This document shows, piece after piece, positions 17,599-25,704 of a stretch of 64,000 nucleotides of DNA. The position numbers and the translations under genes were made by a program. Every line of letters begins with the position of its first letter. The stretch's first letter is position 1. The stretch is from Thaumasiovibrio sp043421945. GTDB lineage: Bacteria; Pseudomonadota; Gammaproteobacteria; Enterobacterales; Vibrionaceae. The stretch is from NCBI GenBank assembly GCA_043421945.1, contig JBHOGO010000017.1, positions 1 to 64,000 of the forward strand, written 5' to 3'. The notes beneath the pieces are model-generated. The model saw only the letters and a list, made by a program, of their open reading frames with translations, was not told the origin of the DNA and made no database searches.

Positions 17599-18897
17599 TT
17601 AGAGGGGATCCGAAGTCGGTTTATCGGCCATCTGTATGATCATCTTTTCTAAGCACTCTAAAGCCACTGATACATCATCAACATGGACATTTTCGGCTGG
17701 ATGATGACTAATCCCCTTGTCACAACGTACGAAAAGCATTCCGATATCTGTGATACTGGCCATTTTCATCGCGTCATGTCCTGCCCCACTAGGTAATACC
17801 ACTGGCGCTTGTTCGGTCACATCAGTGACAACCTGACACCATTGGGACTGTAACCTTTGGTTACAAGGAACAGCCTCTGCTTGGTAGAGCAGTTCAGAAA
17901 CCAAAGAAAGCGTTCTTTCTTCCGCAATGAGTCCCAATTTTAATAGGAGCTGATCACAGCAATCTTCCAGCTGTGCTTGATCATGACTTCTTATATCAAG
18001 CGTAAAAGACACCGTTGCTGGAATCACATTGATAGCACCAGAAATAACTTCACATAAACCCACTGTCGCAACAATGTCATGAAGATCAGCAAATACCTCA
18101 ATCTCATTGATCATTTGTGCAGCGCCGCACATCGCATCTTTTCTCATTGCGATAGGTACTGTGCCCGCATGCCCTGCCATTCCAGATATCGTGAACTTGA
18201 ATCGCTTCGCACCAGCGATACCAGAGACAACTCCAACAGCGCGGTCACGAGCTTCAAGCACTGGACCTTGCTCAATATGCACCTCTAGGTATGCCATGAC
18301 ATCCTCTGAATGGCGGGCATCACCACCAGCAAGTAGAGGATCAATACCAAAATTGATCATCGCTTGCTCCATAGAGATCTGGTTAGCATCTTCGACTTGA
18401 AGCCAATCGTGGTCAAACATCCCAGCGACCGAACTTGAGCCGATCAGCGTGGTATTAAATCGCGCCCCTTCTTCATCAGCGAAAGCGACAATATCGACAT
18501 GAAAAGGGAGATCGACCTCTTTCAGTCTTAACATTGCTTCTATGCCAAGTAAGATTCCAAGGTTACCGTCATATTTCCCAGCGTTAGTGACCGTGTCACT
18601 GTGAGAGCCAATAATTACCGCTGGATACCGTGGCATACTGGCCACCTTTCTTCCCCAAAGGTTGCCAACGCTATCTTGCCAAGTTTCGAGTCCAGCTTGT
18701 TGCATCCAACGTGCCAGCTGCTCATTTGCCTGCCTGTGCTCTGCTGTTAAATATGCACGCAGCAAACCGTCATGCATTGCACTATAACGCGCTAAGACAT
18801 CAGCCTGCTCCATGATTTTATCTGCACTTGAAGAGGGGGTCGTCTGTTTCTCACTTATACTTATTTCAGCAGGGGCAGTCACAAAATAGTCCCTCAT
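17599..18897 (-). CDS. Allantoate amidohydrolase-type M20 hydrolase
   Basis: M20-family zinc hydrolase of the allantoate/ureidoglycolate/N-carbamoyl-amino-acid group, 432 residues from the ATG at 18897; a GTG at 18927 would add ten residues. Metal ligands are visible: His99 in GSHSDTV, Asp110 in GKYDGNLG, Glu142-Glu143 in ADEEGARF, His207 in EVHIEQGP and a late His in ISHHPAEN. The insert with FTISGMAGHAGTVPI is the dimerisation domain. Allantoate amidohydrolase makes ureidoglycine, ammonia and CO2. Placement next to a ureidoglycine-type aminotransferase favours this activity, but N-carbamoyl amino acids are an alternative. It is the last gene of the minus-strand cluster; homologues include AllC and HpxK. 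Confidence 0.85.
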   Translation of the reverse strand: MRDYFVTAPAEISISEKQTTPSSSADKIMEQADVLARYSAMHDGLLRAYLTAEHRQANEQLARWMQQAGLETWQDSVGNLWGRKVASMPRYPAVIIGSHSDTVTNAGKYDGNLGILLGIEAMLRLKEVDLPFHVDIVAFADEEGARFNTTLIGSSSVAGMFDHDWLQVEDANQISMEQAMINFGIDPLLAGGDARHSEDVMAYLEVHIEQGPVLEARDRAVGVVSGIAGAKRFKFTISGMAGHAGTVPIAMRKDAMCGAAQMINEIEVFADLHDIVATVGLCEVISGAINVIPATVSFTLDIRSHDQAQLEDCCDQLLLKLGLIAEERTLSLVSELLYQAEAVPCNQRLQSQWCQVVTDVTEQAPVVLPSGAGHDAMKMASITDIGMLFVRCDKGISHHPAENVHVDDVSVALECLEKMIIQMADKPTSDPL

Positions 18898-18977
18898 TTC
18901 GTCTTCTCTCTTTTCGGTCTCTAGCACTCAATGCCAACTCACATTATTAAATCGCATATTCCATTTGATTGGATGCT

Positions 18978-20210
18978 TTAAAAAACGTAGTGCTCCATCG
19001 CGGCAATGACTGACTGCCCTGGTCGAATAGCCGCTTTATGACGAATAAGAACAGCTTCTAACGCAGCGAGTGTCATTAACACCGCCTCTTGACGCGCATT
19101 TTGGCCCATAGTACCAATCCGCCATATCTTTCCATGTAGCGGACCAAATGATGTCCCTATCTCAATACCAAAACGGTGTAATAGCTCTTGACGTACCTTC
19201 TCTCCATCAATGCCTGTAGGGATGTAAACACCGACCACATTATTCATTTTGTACTGTGCGTTACCAAACAATTCTAAACCCATGGCCCGCAGCCCTGAAG
19301 CCATTGCATTACCCGCTTGTTCATGACGACCAATAACCTGCTCTGCACCTTCTTCAAGAAACAGTCTTGCACACTCCCTCGCAGCATAAAGCATGCTAGT
19401 CGCTTCTGTATGGTGATTAAGACGTTCAGGTCCCCAATAGTCCATCACCATCCCTAAATCAAAATAGTTAGACTGAATGGCCATCTCATCGCCATCAATA
19501 TGGTGAGTTGAACGAATGCCTGCCTCTACGCGTTTTCGTCGATTGATCACTTCAACCGCTCTCTCACTCAGCGTGATTGGAGCACTGCCTGACGGGCCAC
19601 CTAGGCACTTCTGCAAACCGACTGAAACCGCATCCAGCTGCCATTCATCAACCTTCAGTGCATTACCTGCCACCGACGCTGTTGCGTCACAATAAAACAG
19701 CACACCATAACGACGGCATAGTGCCCCAAGGTCAGCAAGTGGCTGATTCATCGTAGTGGAAGTGTCTCCCTGTACTGTGGCAAGTAATTTTGGTTGAAAC
19801 ACCTTTAGCTCTTTCTCAATCTGCTCGGGCGTACAAACCTCTCCCCACTCAACATCAATCGTTTTTACCGTCGCACCAACACGCTGCGCAATTTCACACA
19901 GTAAATGTCCAAAGCGTCCAATCACTGGAATAAGTACTTTATCGCCTGGCTGTAATAAAGAGACCAGCACTGCCTCAATCCCAGCTCGAGCAGTCCCGTC
20001 GATTAGCAAGGTATGTTGATTCTGAGTCTCAAACACACCTCGATAAAGGCTTTGTACTTGATTCATGTAGCCGGTCATCACTGGATCATATTGACCTATC
20101 AGCGCTGACGATAGAGCCTGATGAACACGTGGGTAGGCATTAATTGGCCCCGGTCCCATCAACAGTCTTTGTGGTGGATTAAGTGTTTCAAACTGAGTAG
20201 CGTTCTTCAT
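18978..20210 (-). CDS. Ureidoglycine-glyoxylate aminotransferase-type protein
   Basis: Class V PLP aminotransferase, 410 residues, of the alanine-glyoxylate/ureidoglycine-glyoxylate group (PucG, HpxJ). The N-terminal LLMGPGPINAYPRV is the family signature; the PLP-binding Lys201 lies in VGLQKCLGGPSG, preceded by the Asp of CDATASV. UGXT moves the amino group of ureidoglycine to glyoxylate, giving oxalurate and glycine. The ATG at 20210 has GGAG eight bases upstream and is chosen over a TTG seven codons earlier. The M20 amidohydrolase follows after about 80 bases and the amidase precedes it, which supports a ureide pathway. Serine- or alanine-glyoxylate transamination remains possible. Confidence 0.85.
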   Translation of the reverse strand: MKNATQFETLNPPQRLLMGPGPINAYPRVHQALSSALIGQYDPVMTGYMNQVQSLYRGVFETQNQHTLLIDGTARAGIEAVLVSLLQPGDKVLIPVIGRFGHLLCEIAQRVGATVKTIDVEWGEVCTPEQIEKELKVFQPKLLATVQGDTSTTMNQPLADLGALCRRYGVLFYCDATASVAGNALKVDEWQLDAVSVGLQKCLGGPSGSAPITLSERAVEVINRRKRVEAGIRSTHHIDGDEMAIQSNYFDLGMVMDYWGPERLNHHTEATSMLYAARECARLFLEEGAEQVIGRHEQAGNAMASGLRAMGLELFGNAQYKMNNVVGVYIPTGIDGEKVRQELLHRFGIEIGTSFGPLHGKIWRIGTMGQNARQEAVLMTLAALEAVLIRHKAAIRPGQSVIAAMEHYVF

Positions 20211-20365
20211 TTTTTCTCCGAAAATTTTCAAATTAATGTCTCAGTGCTTTATTTTTCGACGAGCACTCTTATTCATGGCCTCTCTGTCACCGCAAGGTTT
20301 ATAGGTCTGATTACGCAGTCTGGGACAATGGTTTAAAACCGACCCAACAGGTTGATGAGAATGTT

Positions 20366-21589
20366 TTAGTTAGCTCGTTCTTTTATTAGCGCTGTGGCAC
20401 TTTGCAATAATATTGATTCACTATGAGCAGAGCCCATGAGAGATATTCCCATTGGAAACAACGTTGTCGACATCATAGGAATATGTAACTGAGGTAAACC
20501 AGAAAGACCCGCTATGCTGGTTAATCCCATTAGGGAGATACGATAAGCATCGAGTTCAGCCTGGGGTGTTTCTAGTTTTGGTGGTCCACCTGGTGTCGTG
20601 GGTAAAACCCAAAAGCCATCATGTTGTTCCAACGTCGACTGGAGCCATGCACTGAATGTTTGCCTACCGACCTTAGCGTCTTCATATGTTTGAGAAGTGA
20701 TCGTTCGCGCCCAAGCAACACGATTACTAATAGGGGTTGCCAATGAGTGCCCATAGGTACTTAACCATTCACCATGTTCAGTGATGATTTCATGGCCTTG
20801 GATTACTCGAAAGCACTCGCTAAGCCACTCAGGGGAATAGCCTGAAGGTGTTAAAGCATTAACCCATTTCAATTCATACCCAGCGCCCACACACCACGCC
20901 GACAATTGCGATATTCTTCCTTCTCCCAACAGCGCACGATGCTGCTCATCAATGATTAATCGTCGAGGCAAGCTATCGTTTCGGCTATGTGATGCCGAGC
21001 CTTGAGATGACGTGTCACTCAGCTGCGTAAGGGTATTAAGTACCTTATTCAGCACCGTTAACGATGACGCGAACAAACCAGCGGTGTCAAAACTACGAGC
21101 AAGCGGAAAGCAGTGTTCCAAACTCAGCTTCCCCCAAGTGGGACGCAAACCGAAAAGCCCACAGTAACTTGCAGGGACTCTAACGGAGCCCCCTGTGTCG
21201 GTTCCGAGTGCGAAATCAGCGGCATTCATCGCGACAGCGACAGCACAACCACTAGATGACCCGCCAGGAATAGCATCCGGCGCAACAGGATTAATTGGCA
21301 TTCCATAGTGCGTATTTCGACCTTCTAAGCTATAGGCTAACTCGTCGGTTTGCACACGCCCCACACATTCCGCCCCAGCATTCAACAACGTAGTTAGTAA
21401 AGGAGATGTCGCCTTAGCAACATGATGAGAATCTAACCAAGCGGGATTGCCTGCTCCAGTGGTATAACCGTCTACATCAAACAGATCTTTAAAGACAAAA
21501 CGCAAACCATCCAAATCACCAGACTGAAGTGGTGCAATATGCTCGGGGCCTTGCTGACAATAAACTCGCTTATCTCTGCCTTCTATCAT
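20366..21589 (-). CDS. Amidase signature enzyme
   Basis: 407 residues, shorter than most amidases (about 450-500). The Ser-cisSer-Lys triad is visible: Lys34 in FVFKDLFD, the cis-Ser in PGGSSSG (about 112-113) and the nucleophile Ser135 in TDTGGSVRVPAS. These enzymes hydrolyse amide bonds, including oxalurate-type and allophanate-type substrates. In the context of the aminotransferase and M20 hydrolase downstream, a role in oxalurate cleavage is an attractive inference, as amidases occur in hpx-type purine loci. The ATG at 21589 has only weak ribosome-binding signal (AGG directly adjacent). Confidence 0.85.
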   Translation of the reverse strand: MIEGRDKRVYCQQGPEHIAPLQSGDLDGLRFVFKDLFDVDGYTTGAGNPAWLDSHHVAKATSPLLTTLLNAGAECVGRVQTDELAYSLEGRNTHYGMPINPVAPDAIPGGSSSGCAVAVAMNAADFALGTDTGGSVRVPASYCGLFGLRPTWGKLSLEHCFPLARSFDTAGLFASSLTVLNKVLNTLTQLSDTSSQGSASHSRNDSLPRRLIIDEQHRALLGEGRISQLSAWCVGAGYELKWVNALTPSGYSPEWLSECFRVIQGHEIITEHGEWLSTYGHSLATPISNRVAWARTITSQTYEDAKVGRQTFSAWLQSTLEQHDGFWVLPTTPGGPPKLETPQAELDAYRISLMGLTSIAGLSGLPQLHIPMMSTTLFPMGISLMGSAHSESILLQSATALIKERAN

Positions 21590-21619
21590 CCTAATATTCT
21601 TTCATCCTATTCATGTTTC

Positions 21620-22441
21620 CTATTCCAGCTCTTCTAATTGCGAAAATTGACGGCTGATCGTCTGGCTTACAGCACTCGCTTTAGGCCCTAAATACTGATA
21701 CGTCTGATTAGAGAGATGCGCCAACAAACTCATTGGCACGGAGTAATTGTCGAGTGGCAGGCCACTGTTCATTTGACAAACCAAACAGTGTTCAACGTAT
21801 TCTTGATATTTTTCACCCGATTGATCGGTTATCAGAAGAGTGTTTTGCTTCTTCAATTGCTTTATCAGAGTAGAAAATTGTCGTGTGCGACGACGTACTC
21901 CAATAATGATGACAAAGTCGTCAGGTTGAAGCATTGCTATCTCTTCACTAATGGTTTGACCCGGCTGAGGAAAGAGATCGACACGTGTACGACACTGTAG
22001 CAACTGTTGTCGCAGGTGCAGAGCCAAAGGATAACTGTTCCTAAACCCAATAATCTTGATACTGGAAGCCATCGCTAAGCGCTGAATCACAGCATCCATA
22101 TTGGGTGCCGCAAGCTGGGACCTTAATTGCTGTAATGCTCTAATTTCTGTGTCGAGATCATTTTGCTCACCTTCTGACACTTGCAGTGGCTCGCCTTTTT
22201 CTCTGCTTTGAATTAAGGCCTGACGGACTGCATGATGGTCCACGTAGCCAAGCTTACGAATAAACCGGCTCACAGACGCTTTCGAGACACCACATTCAAG
22301 GGCTATTTCATTTGTAGAATGCACCAGTATTTTTTCAGGATTCATCTGCAGATGATCAGCAAGGAGCCGCTCACTCGGCGTTAACGTACTGTAGCTTGCC
22401 ACTATTCTGTCATTAAAAGGCTTATTGCTATTTCCCATCAT
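21620..22441 (-). CDS. MurR/RpiR family transcriptional regulator
   Basis: 273 residues. N-terminal helix-turn-helix of the RpiR type (about 8-85), with LTPSERLLADHL and CGVSKASVSRFIRKLGY as the recognition region, then a SIS domain (about 120-250) that normally binds a sugar phosphate or other small ligand (IKIIGFRNSYPLALHLRQQL). It is embedded in the transport/catabolism cluster, 21 bases after the ATPase gene and about 30 before the amidase, so it very likely controls this cluster. Two adjacent ATG codons (22441 and 22438) could be the start; AAGGA lies just upstream of the first. Confidence 0.9.
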   Translation of the reverse strand: MMGNSNKPFNDRIVASYSTLTPSERLLADHLQMNPEKILVHSTNEIALECGVSKASVSRFIRKLGYVDHHAVRQALIQSREKGEPLQVSEGEQNDLDTEIRALQQLRSQLAAPNMDAVIQRLAMASSIKIIGFRNSYPLALHLRQQLLQCRTRVDLFPQPGQTISEEIAMLQPDDFVIIIGVRRRTRQFSTLIKQLKKQNTLLITDQSGEKYQEYVEHCLVCQMNSGLPLDNYSVPMSLLAHLSNQTYQYLGPKASAVSQTISRQFSQLEELE

Positions 22442-22461
22442 GTATCCTTCATCAGCCGACC

Positions 22462-23190
22462 TCAGCGCACTGCGGCAAGGAAGCTCTGTAATTCTGGCGT
22501 TTGCGGGTTTGCGAATACCTCGTTACTTGCACCACTCTCCCACACCTTACCTTCGTTCATAAACACGACGCGGTCACCGACATCACGGGCAAAATTCATT
22601 TCATGAGTGACAAGTATTAATGTCATTCCTTCCGCTTTAAGTTGCTCCAACACCTTTAGCACTTCACCGACAAGCTCGGGATCCAGTGCCGACGTAATCT
22701 CATCACAAAGCAAGACCTTCGGCGACATGGCAAGGGAACGAGCGATTGCAACACGCTGTTGCTGACCACCTGAAAGGTTTATTGGGTACGCGTCAAACTT
22801 ATCGCTCAGTCCCACTTTTTCGAGCAAGTTTTCTGCAATTTCTCGACACTCTGCCTCTGTTTTTTTCAATACAAGGCGTGGTGCGAGCATCACGTTTTCA
22901 CCCACTGTCTTATGCGGGAAAAGGTTAAAGCTTTGAAAGACCATACCAACACTGCGGCTCAACAAACGTAATTTATAGTCATCATTTTCGACAGACTGGC
23001 TATCAACGATGACCGCTCCATCTTCATACGTTTCTAAACCGTTCAAGCAGCGTAGCAATGTACTTTTGCCTGAACCGCTTCGCCCAATGATAGAGACGAC
23101 TTCACCTGCAGCAATTTTGAGGTCAATCCCTTTTAAAACATGATTATCGCCATAATACTTATGAACTTTTTCTACACTAACGAGTGACAT
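22462..23190 (-). CDS. Amino-acid-type ABC transporter ATP-binding protein
   Basis: 242-residue ATPase of the polar-amino-acid importer family (GlnQ/HisP type). Walker A GRSGSGKST (about 36-44), Q-loop VFQSFNLFPH, signature LSGGQQQRVAIARSL, Walker B LLCDEITSALDPE and switch His in VTHEMNF. The long frame begins at 23244, but MSLVSVEKV at 23190 has GGAGG nine bases upstream and the typical family start, so it overlaps the permease stop by 14 bases. It would energise uptake through the two permeases upstream. Confidence 0.95.
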   Translation of the reverse strand: MSLVSVEKVHKYYGDNHVLKGIDLKIAAGEVVSIIGRSGSGKSTLLRCLNGLETYEDGAVIVDSQSVENDDYKLRLLSRSVGMVFQSFNLFPHKTVGENVMLAPRLVLKKTEAECREIAENLLEKVGLSDKFDAYPINLSGGQQQRVAIARSLAMSPKVLLCDEITSALDPELVGEVLKVLEQLKAEGMTLILVTHEMNFARDVGDRVVFMNEGKVWESGASNEVFANPQTPELQSFLAAVR

Positions 23191-23827
23191 GATGGCGAGC
23201 CTCCAAATGGCGAGCAAATAAAGATAAAGGAAAACAAATAGCAAAGTAGATCAGGGCAACAAAGGCGAACACTTTAAAGGGTTGGAAAGTTGCATTATTG
23301 AGCATGGTCGCCGCTTTGGTTAGCTCAACAAAACCAATAATGGATGCCAAGGCGGTACCTTTGACTATTTGCACAGAGAAGCCAACAGTGGGTGCAATAG
23401 CAATACGCATAGCTTGTGGCACGATGACGTGACGCATACTTTGTAAATAGGTCATACCAAGTGTTCGACATGCTTCCCACTGGCCTTTCGGTAACGATTC
23501 AATACACCCTCGCCAGATATCATGGAAAAAGGCACTGCTAAACAATGTCAGAGAAATGGTTGCAGCGCTCCATGCACTGACTTCAATACCCGCCAGTGAT
23601 AATCCAAAGAACGTGATGAATAACTGCATTAGGAGTGGTGTACCCTGAAAAAGCTCCACATAAAGTTGTACTACGCGCGTCATCGCAACGTGCTTCATAC
23701 TGCGTAGGAATGTCAGAAATGCCCCAACAACACCTCCACCAATAAATGCAATAAGTGATAGCAACAGCGTCCATCGAGCTGCTAAAAGAAGATTTTTGAA
23801 AATATCCCAATCGGTAAATTCGATCAT
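23177..23827 (-). CDS. Amino-acid-type ABC transporter permease (second)
   Basis: 216-residue inner-membrane permease of the HisMQ/GlnP group, with about five helices. The EAA loop for docking to the ATPase is visible as EACRTLGMTYLQSMRHVIVPQA (split here only as EACRTLGMTY plus VIVPQAMR). The start codon has TAGGAG seven bases upstream. It lies ten bases after the first permease and overlaps the ATPase gene, forming a standard heterodimeric importer. Confidence 0.93.
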   Translation of the reverse strand: MIEFTDWDIFKNLLLAARWTLLLSLIAFIGGGVVGAFLTFLRSMKHVAMTRVVQLYVELFQGTPLLMQLFITFFGLSLAGIEVSAWSAATISLTLFSSAFFHDIWRGCIESLPKGQWEACRTLGMTYLQSMRHVIVPQAMRIAIAPTVGFSVQIVKGTALASIIGFVELTKAATMLNNATFQPFKVFAFVALIYFAICFPLSLFARHLEARHHVTR

Positions 23828-23837
23828 TGATGGGCTC

Positions 23838-24503
23838 CTACACGGGGTTTTTGAAGGTGAACTGCTTCACTTTCAAAAAAGTTTGTCTCATCAAAATAGC
23901 AAGCACTAAGTAAATGACTGCCGTGATGAGGTAGGACTCTATGCTTAAAAAGCTTCGTGATTGCGCAAAGTTAGCTGCAAACGTTAACTCTTCAACGGAT
24001 ATCTGAGAAACCACTGCCGAGCCTAGCATCACGATAATGGATTGACTCGTGATTGCCGGATAAACACGTTGGTAAGCAGGCTGCAAAACAATGTGGATAA
24101 AGGTTTGTCTGCGAGATAGACCTAAGGCTTTACCAGCTTCCCACTGCCCTTTTGGTGTCGCTTCTATACCAGCACGGATAATCTCTGCGCTGTATGCTGC
24201 AAGGTTTAATAACATGGCAAGCAAACCTGCTTGCCATGCGTCCAACTTGATACCTAATGCGGGTAAACCAAAAAATATAAAGAACAGCTGAACAATAAAT
24301 GGCGTGTTGCGAATCACCTCGATGTAACTCGCACATGCGAATCGCAACAAGCGACTTCGACCGCCACGCCCGACGGCACATAATGTGCCAAGGAATAATC
24401 CCCCTATCGTCGAGATGACAGTCAATTTCACGGTGATTGCAATACCATTCATGAACTGGGGTAAATAAGGTAGTAAGCCTGCAAAATCAAGTTGGTAGCT
24501 CAT
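23838..24503 (-). CDS. Amino-acid-type ABC transporter permease (first)
   Basis: 221-residue permease, same family as the next gene downstream, with five hydrophobic helices (first about 18-45). The conserved region EVIRNTPFIVQLFFIFFGLP marks the polar amino acid permease family, and EAGKALGLSRRQTF is the ATPase-docking loop. GGGGGAT precedes the ATG. It follows the binding-protein gene by 12 bases. Together with the second permease it should form the channel for an amino-acid-like substrate. Confidence 0.93.
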   Translation of the reverse strand: MSYQLDFAGLLPYLPQFMNGIAITVKLTVISTIGGLFLGTLCAVGRGGRSRLLRFACASYIEVIRNTPFIVQLFFIFFGLPALGIKLDAWQAGLLAMLLNLAAYSAEIIRAGIEATPKGQWEAGKALGLSRRQTFIHIVLQPAYQRVYPAITSQSIIVMLGSAVVSQISVEELTFAANFAQSRSFLSIESYLITAVIYLVLAILMRQTFLKVKQFTFKNPV

Positions 24504-24515
24504 GGTAATCCCCCA

Positions 24516-25304
24516 CTACGCCTCTAAATCACTAGGGAAAGCAGCGTGCAACCACTTCTGAGAAATTTTCTCAAGATCACCCTCTTCTTTAGCTTGTTTA
24601 ATCAACATGTTGACTTCATTCAGCAAGCTCTCATCACCTTTACGTATTCCGATAAAGCACGGTGAGTTCTGTAAAGTGAATTTAGGCTGTGGTGCGCGGT
24701 CTGGATAACGAGTTGCAATTTCAGTCACAACTAAGTTACCTGTCGCAATTAAACTCACTTGACCTGAAAGGTAAGATGAAAGTGTTGCGTTGTTATCTTC
24801 ATATCGCTTCAGTACCGTGCTGTTAGGTACGATCTTGCTCAACTCAATATCTTCAACTGAGCCACGAGTTACACCAACGGTTTTACCTGCTAGCTCTTCT
24901 GCTGAAGTAACAGCTTCAGTTTCTTTTCCAAATACACCAAGGAAGAATGGTGCATAAGCTGAACTAAAATCGATAGCGAGCTCTCTTTCCGCATTTTTTC
25001 CTAGGCTAGAAATAACGAGATCCACTTTTCGAGTTTGTAAGTAAGGGATACGGTTTGCGCTGGTCACAGGAACGAGTTCTAATTCCACACCCATCTTATC
25101 GGCTAGAAAAGCGGCCATATCAATATCGTAGCCTTGAGGTTTTAAATCGGTACCAACAGACCCAAATGGCGGAAAGTCCTGAGGCACAGCCACTTTTAAT
25201 ACACCACGCTCTTGAATCGAAGTAAGCTGTTCAGCATGCACGTTGACTGAAAATAAAAGCACCAATGTAACAAGCGCGTTAAATACACATCTAAATAGTT
25301 TCAT
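24516..25304 (-). CDS. ABC transporter periplasmic substrate-binding protein
   Basis: 262 residues of the SBP_bac_3 (family 3) type. Signal peptide about 1-24 (ends NVHA); mature protein begins with the typical LTSIQERGVLKVAVPQDFPP. The segments QGYDIDMAAFLADKMG and ISSLGKNAERELAIDFS are characteristic. Family members bind amino acids or related compounds. A canonical Arg that binds the alpha-carboxylate is not obvious in the usual TxxR position, which might point to a different ligand, such as a ureide; this is inference. First gene of the cluster; ribosome-binding site AAAGGA. Confidence 0.93.
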   Translation of the reverse strand: MKLFRCVFNALVTLVLLFSVNVHAEQLTSIQERGVLKVAVPQDFPPFGSVGTDLKPQGYDIDMAAFLADKMGVELELVPVTSANRIPYLQTRKVDLVISSLGKNAERELAIDFSSAYAPFFLGVFGKETEAVTSAEELAGKTVGVTRGSVEDIELSKIVPNSTVLKRYEDNNATLSSYLSGQVSLIATGNLVVTEIATRYPDRAPQPKFTLQNSPCFIGIRKGDESLLNEVNMLIKQAKEEGDLEKISQKWLHAAFPSDLEA

Positions 25305-25704
25305 CTGGGAGTCCTTTCTGTTAATTGAAACAATTGAATCACTAACAAATACCTTTGCAACAGATGTGCCAAAAACAAAAATAAAAATAAACAGCTGATT
25401 TAAAAAGAAATTAATTTAAATAAATAAATATTAAGCAAATTTTTTGGAACGTTTAGCAATAATATGGTGCAAAGAAACGCTAAATAGATGCACCGAATAC
25501 ACACAACACCCTCACAAAAAACCATTAATACATACACACAGCGAAACAGTTCAGCAATATAAATAAATCAAGGTAATATTCCGCGACAGATATATGTAAG
25601 AAGATGTTTCACAGCAAAATATAAACTTGAATTTAAATCAAGATAGATATGATAATGCGAATAATTATTAAGTAGATTAACAAGATCATTCAAAAGGGAT
25701 GCTA
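25305..25704. promoter_or_regulatory. Divergent control region between the importer cluster and TonB receptor
   Basis: Very AT-rich 400-base gap. On the importer side it holds a short inverted repeat AATTGAAACAATT at 25323-25335 close to the binding-protein start, a possible site for the RpiR-type regulator (weak), and spaced half-sites TTTAGC/GCTAAA at 25452-25457 and 25479-25484. On the receptor side it holds a Fur-like box (listed separately). No gene is visible. Confidence 0.5.
25651..25669 (+). promoter_or_regulatory. Fur-like box upstream of TonB receptor
   Basis: The 19-base stretch GATAATGCGAATAATTATT agrees with the Fur consensus GATAATGATAATCATTATC at 15 of 19 positions by direct comparison. 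It ends 35 bases before the receptor ATG, overlapping the expected promoter. This fits repression of an iron-siderophore receptor when iron is plentiful. Confidence 0.75.
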
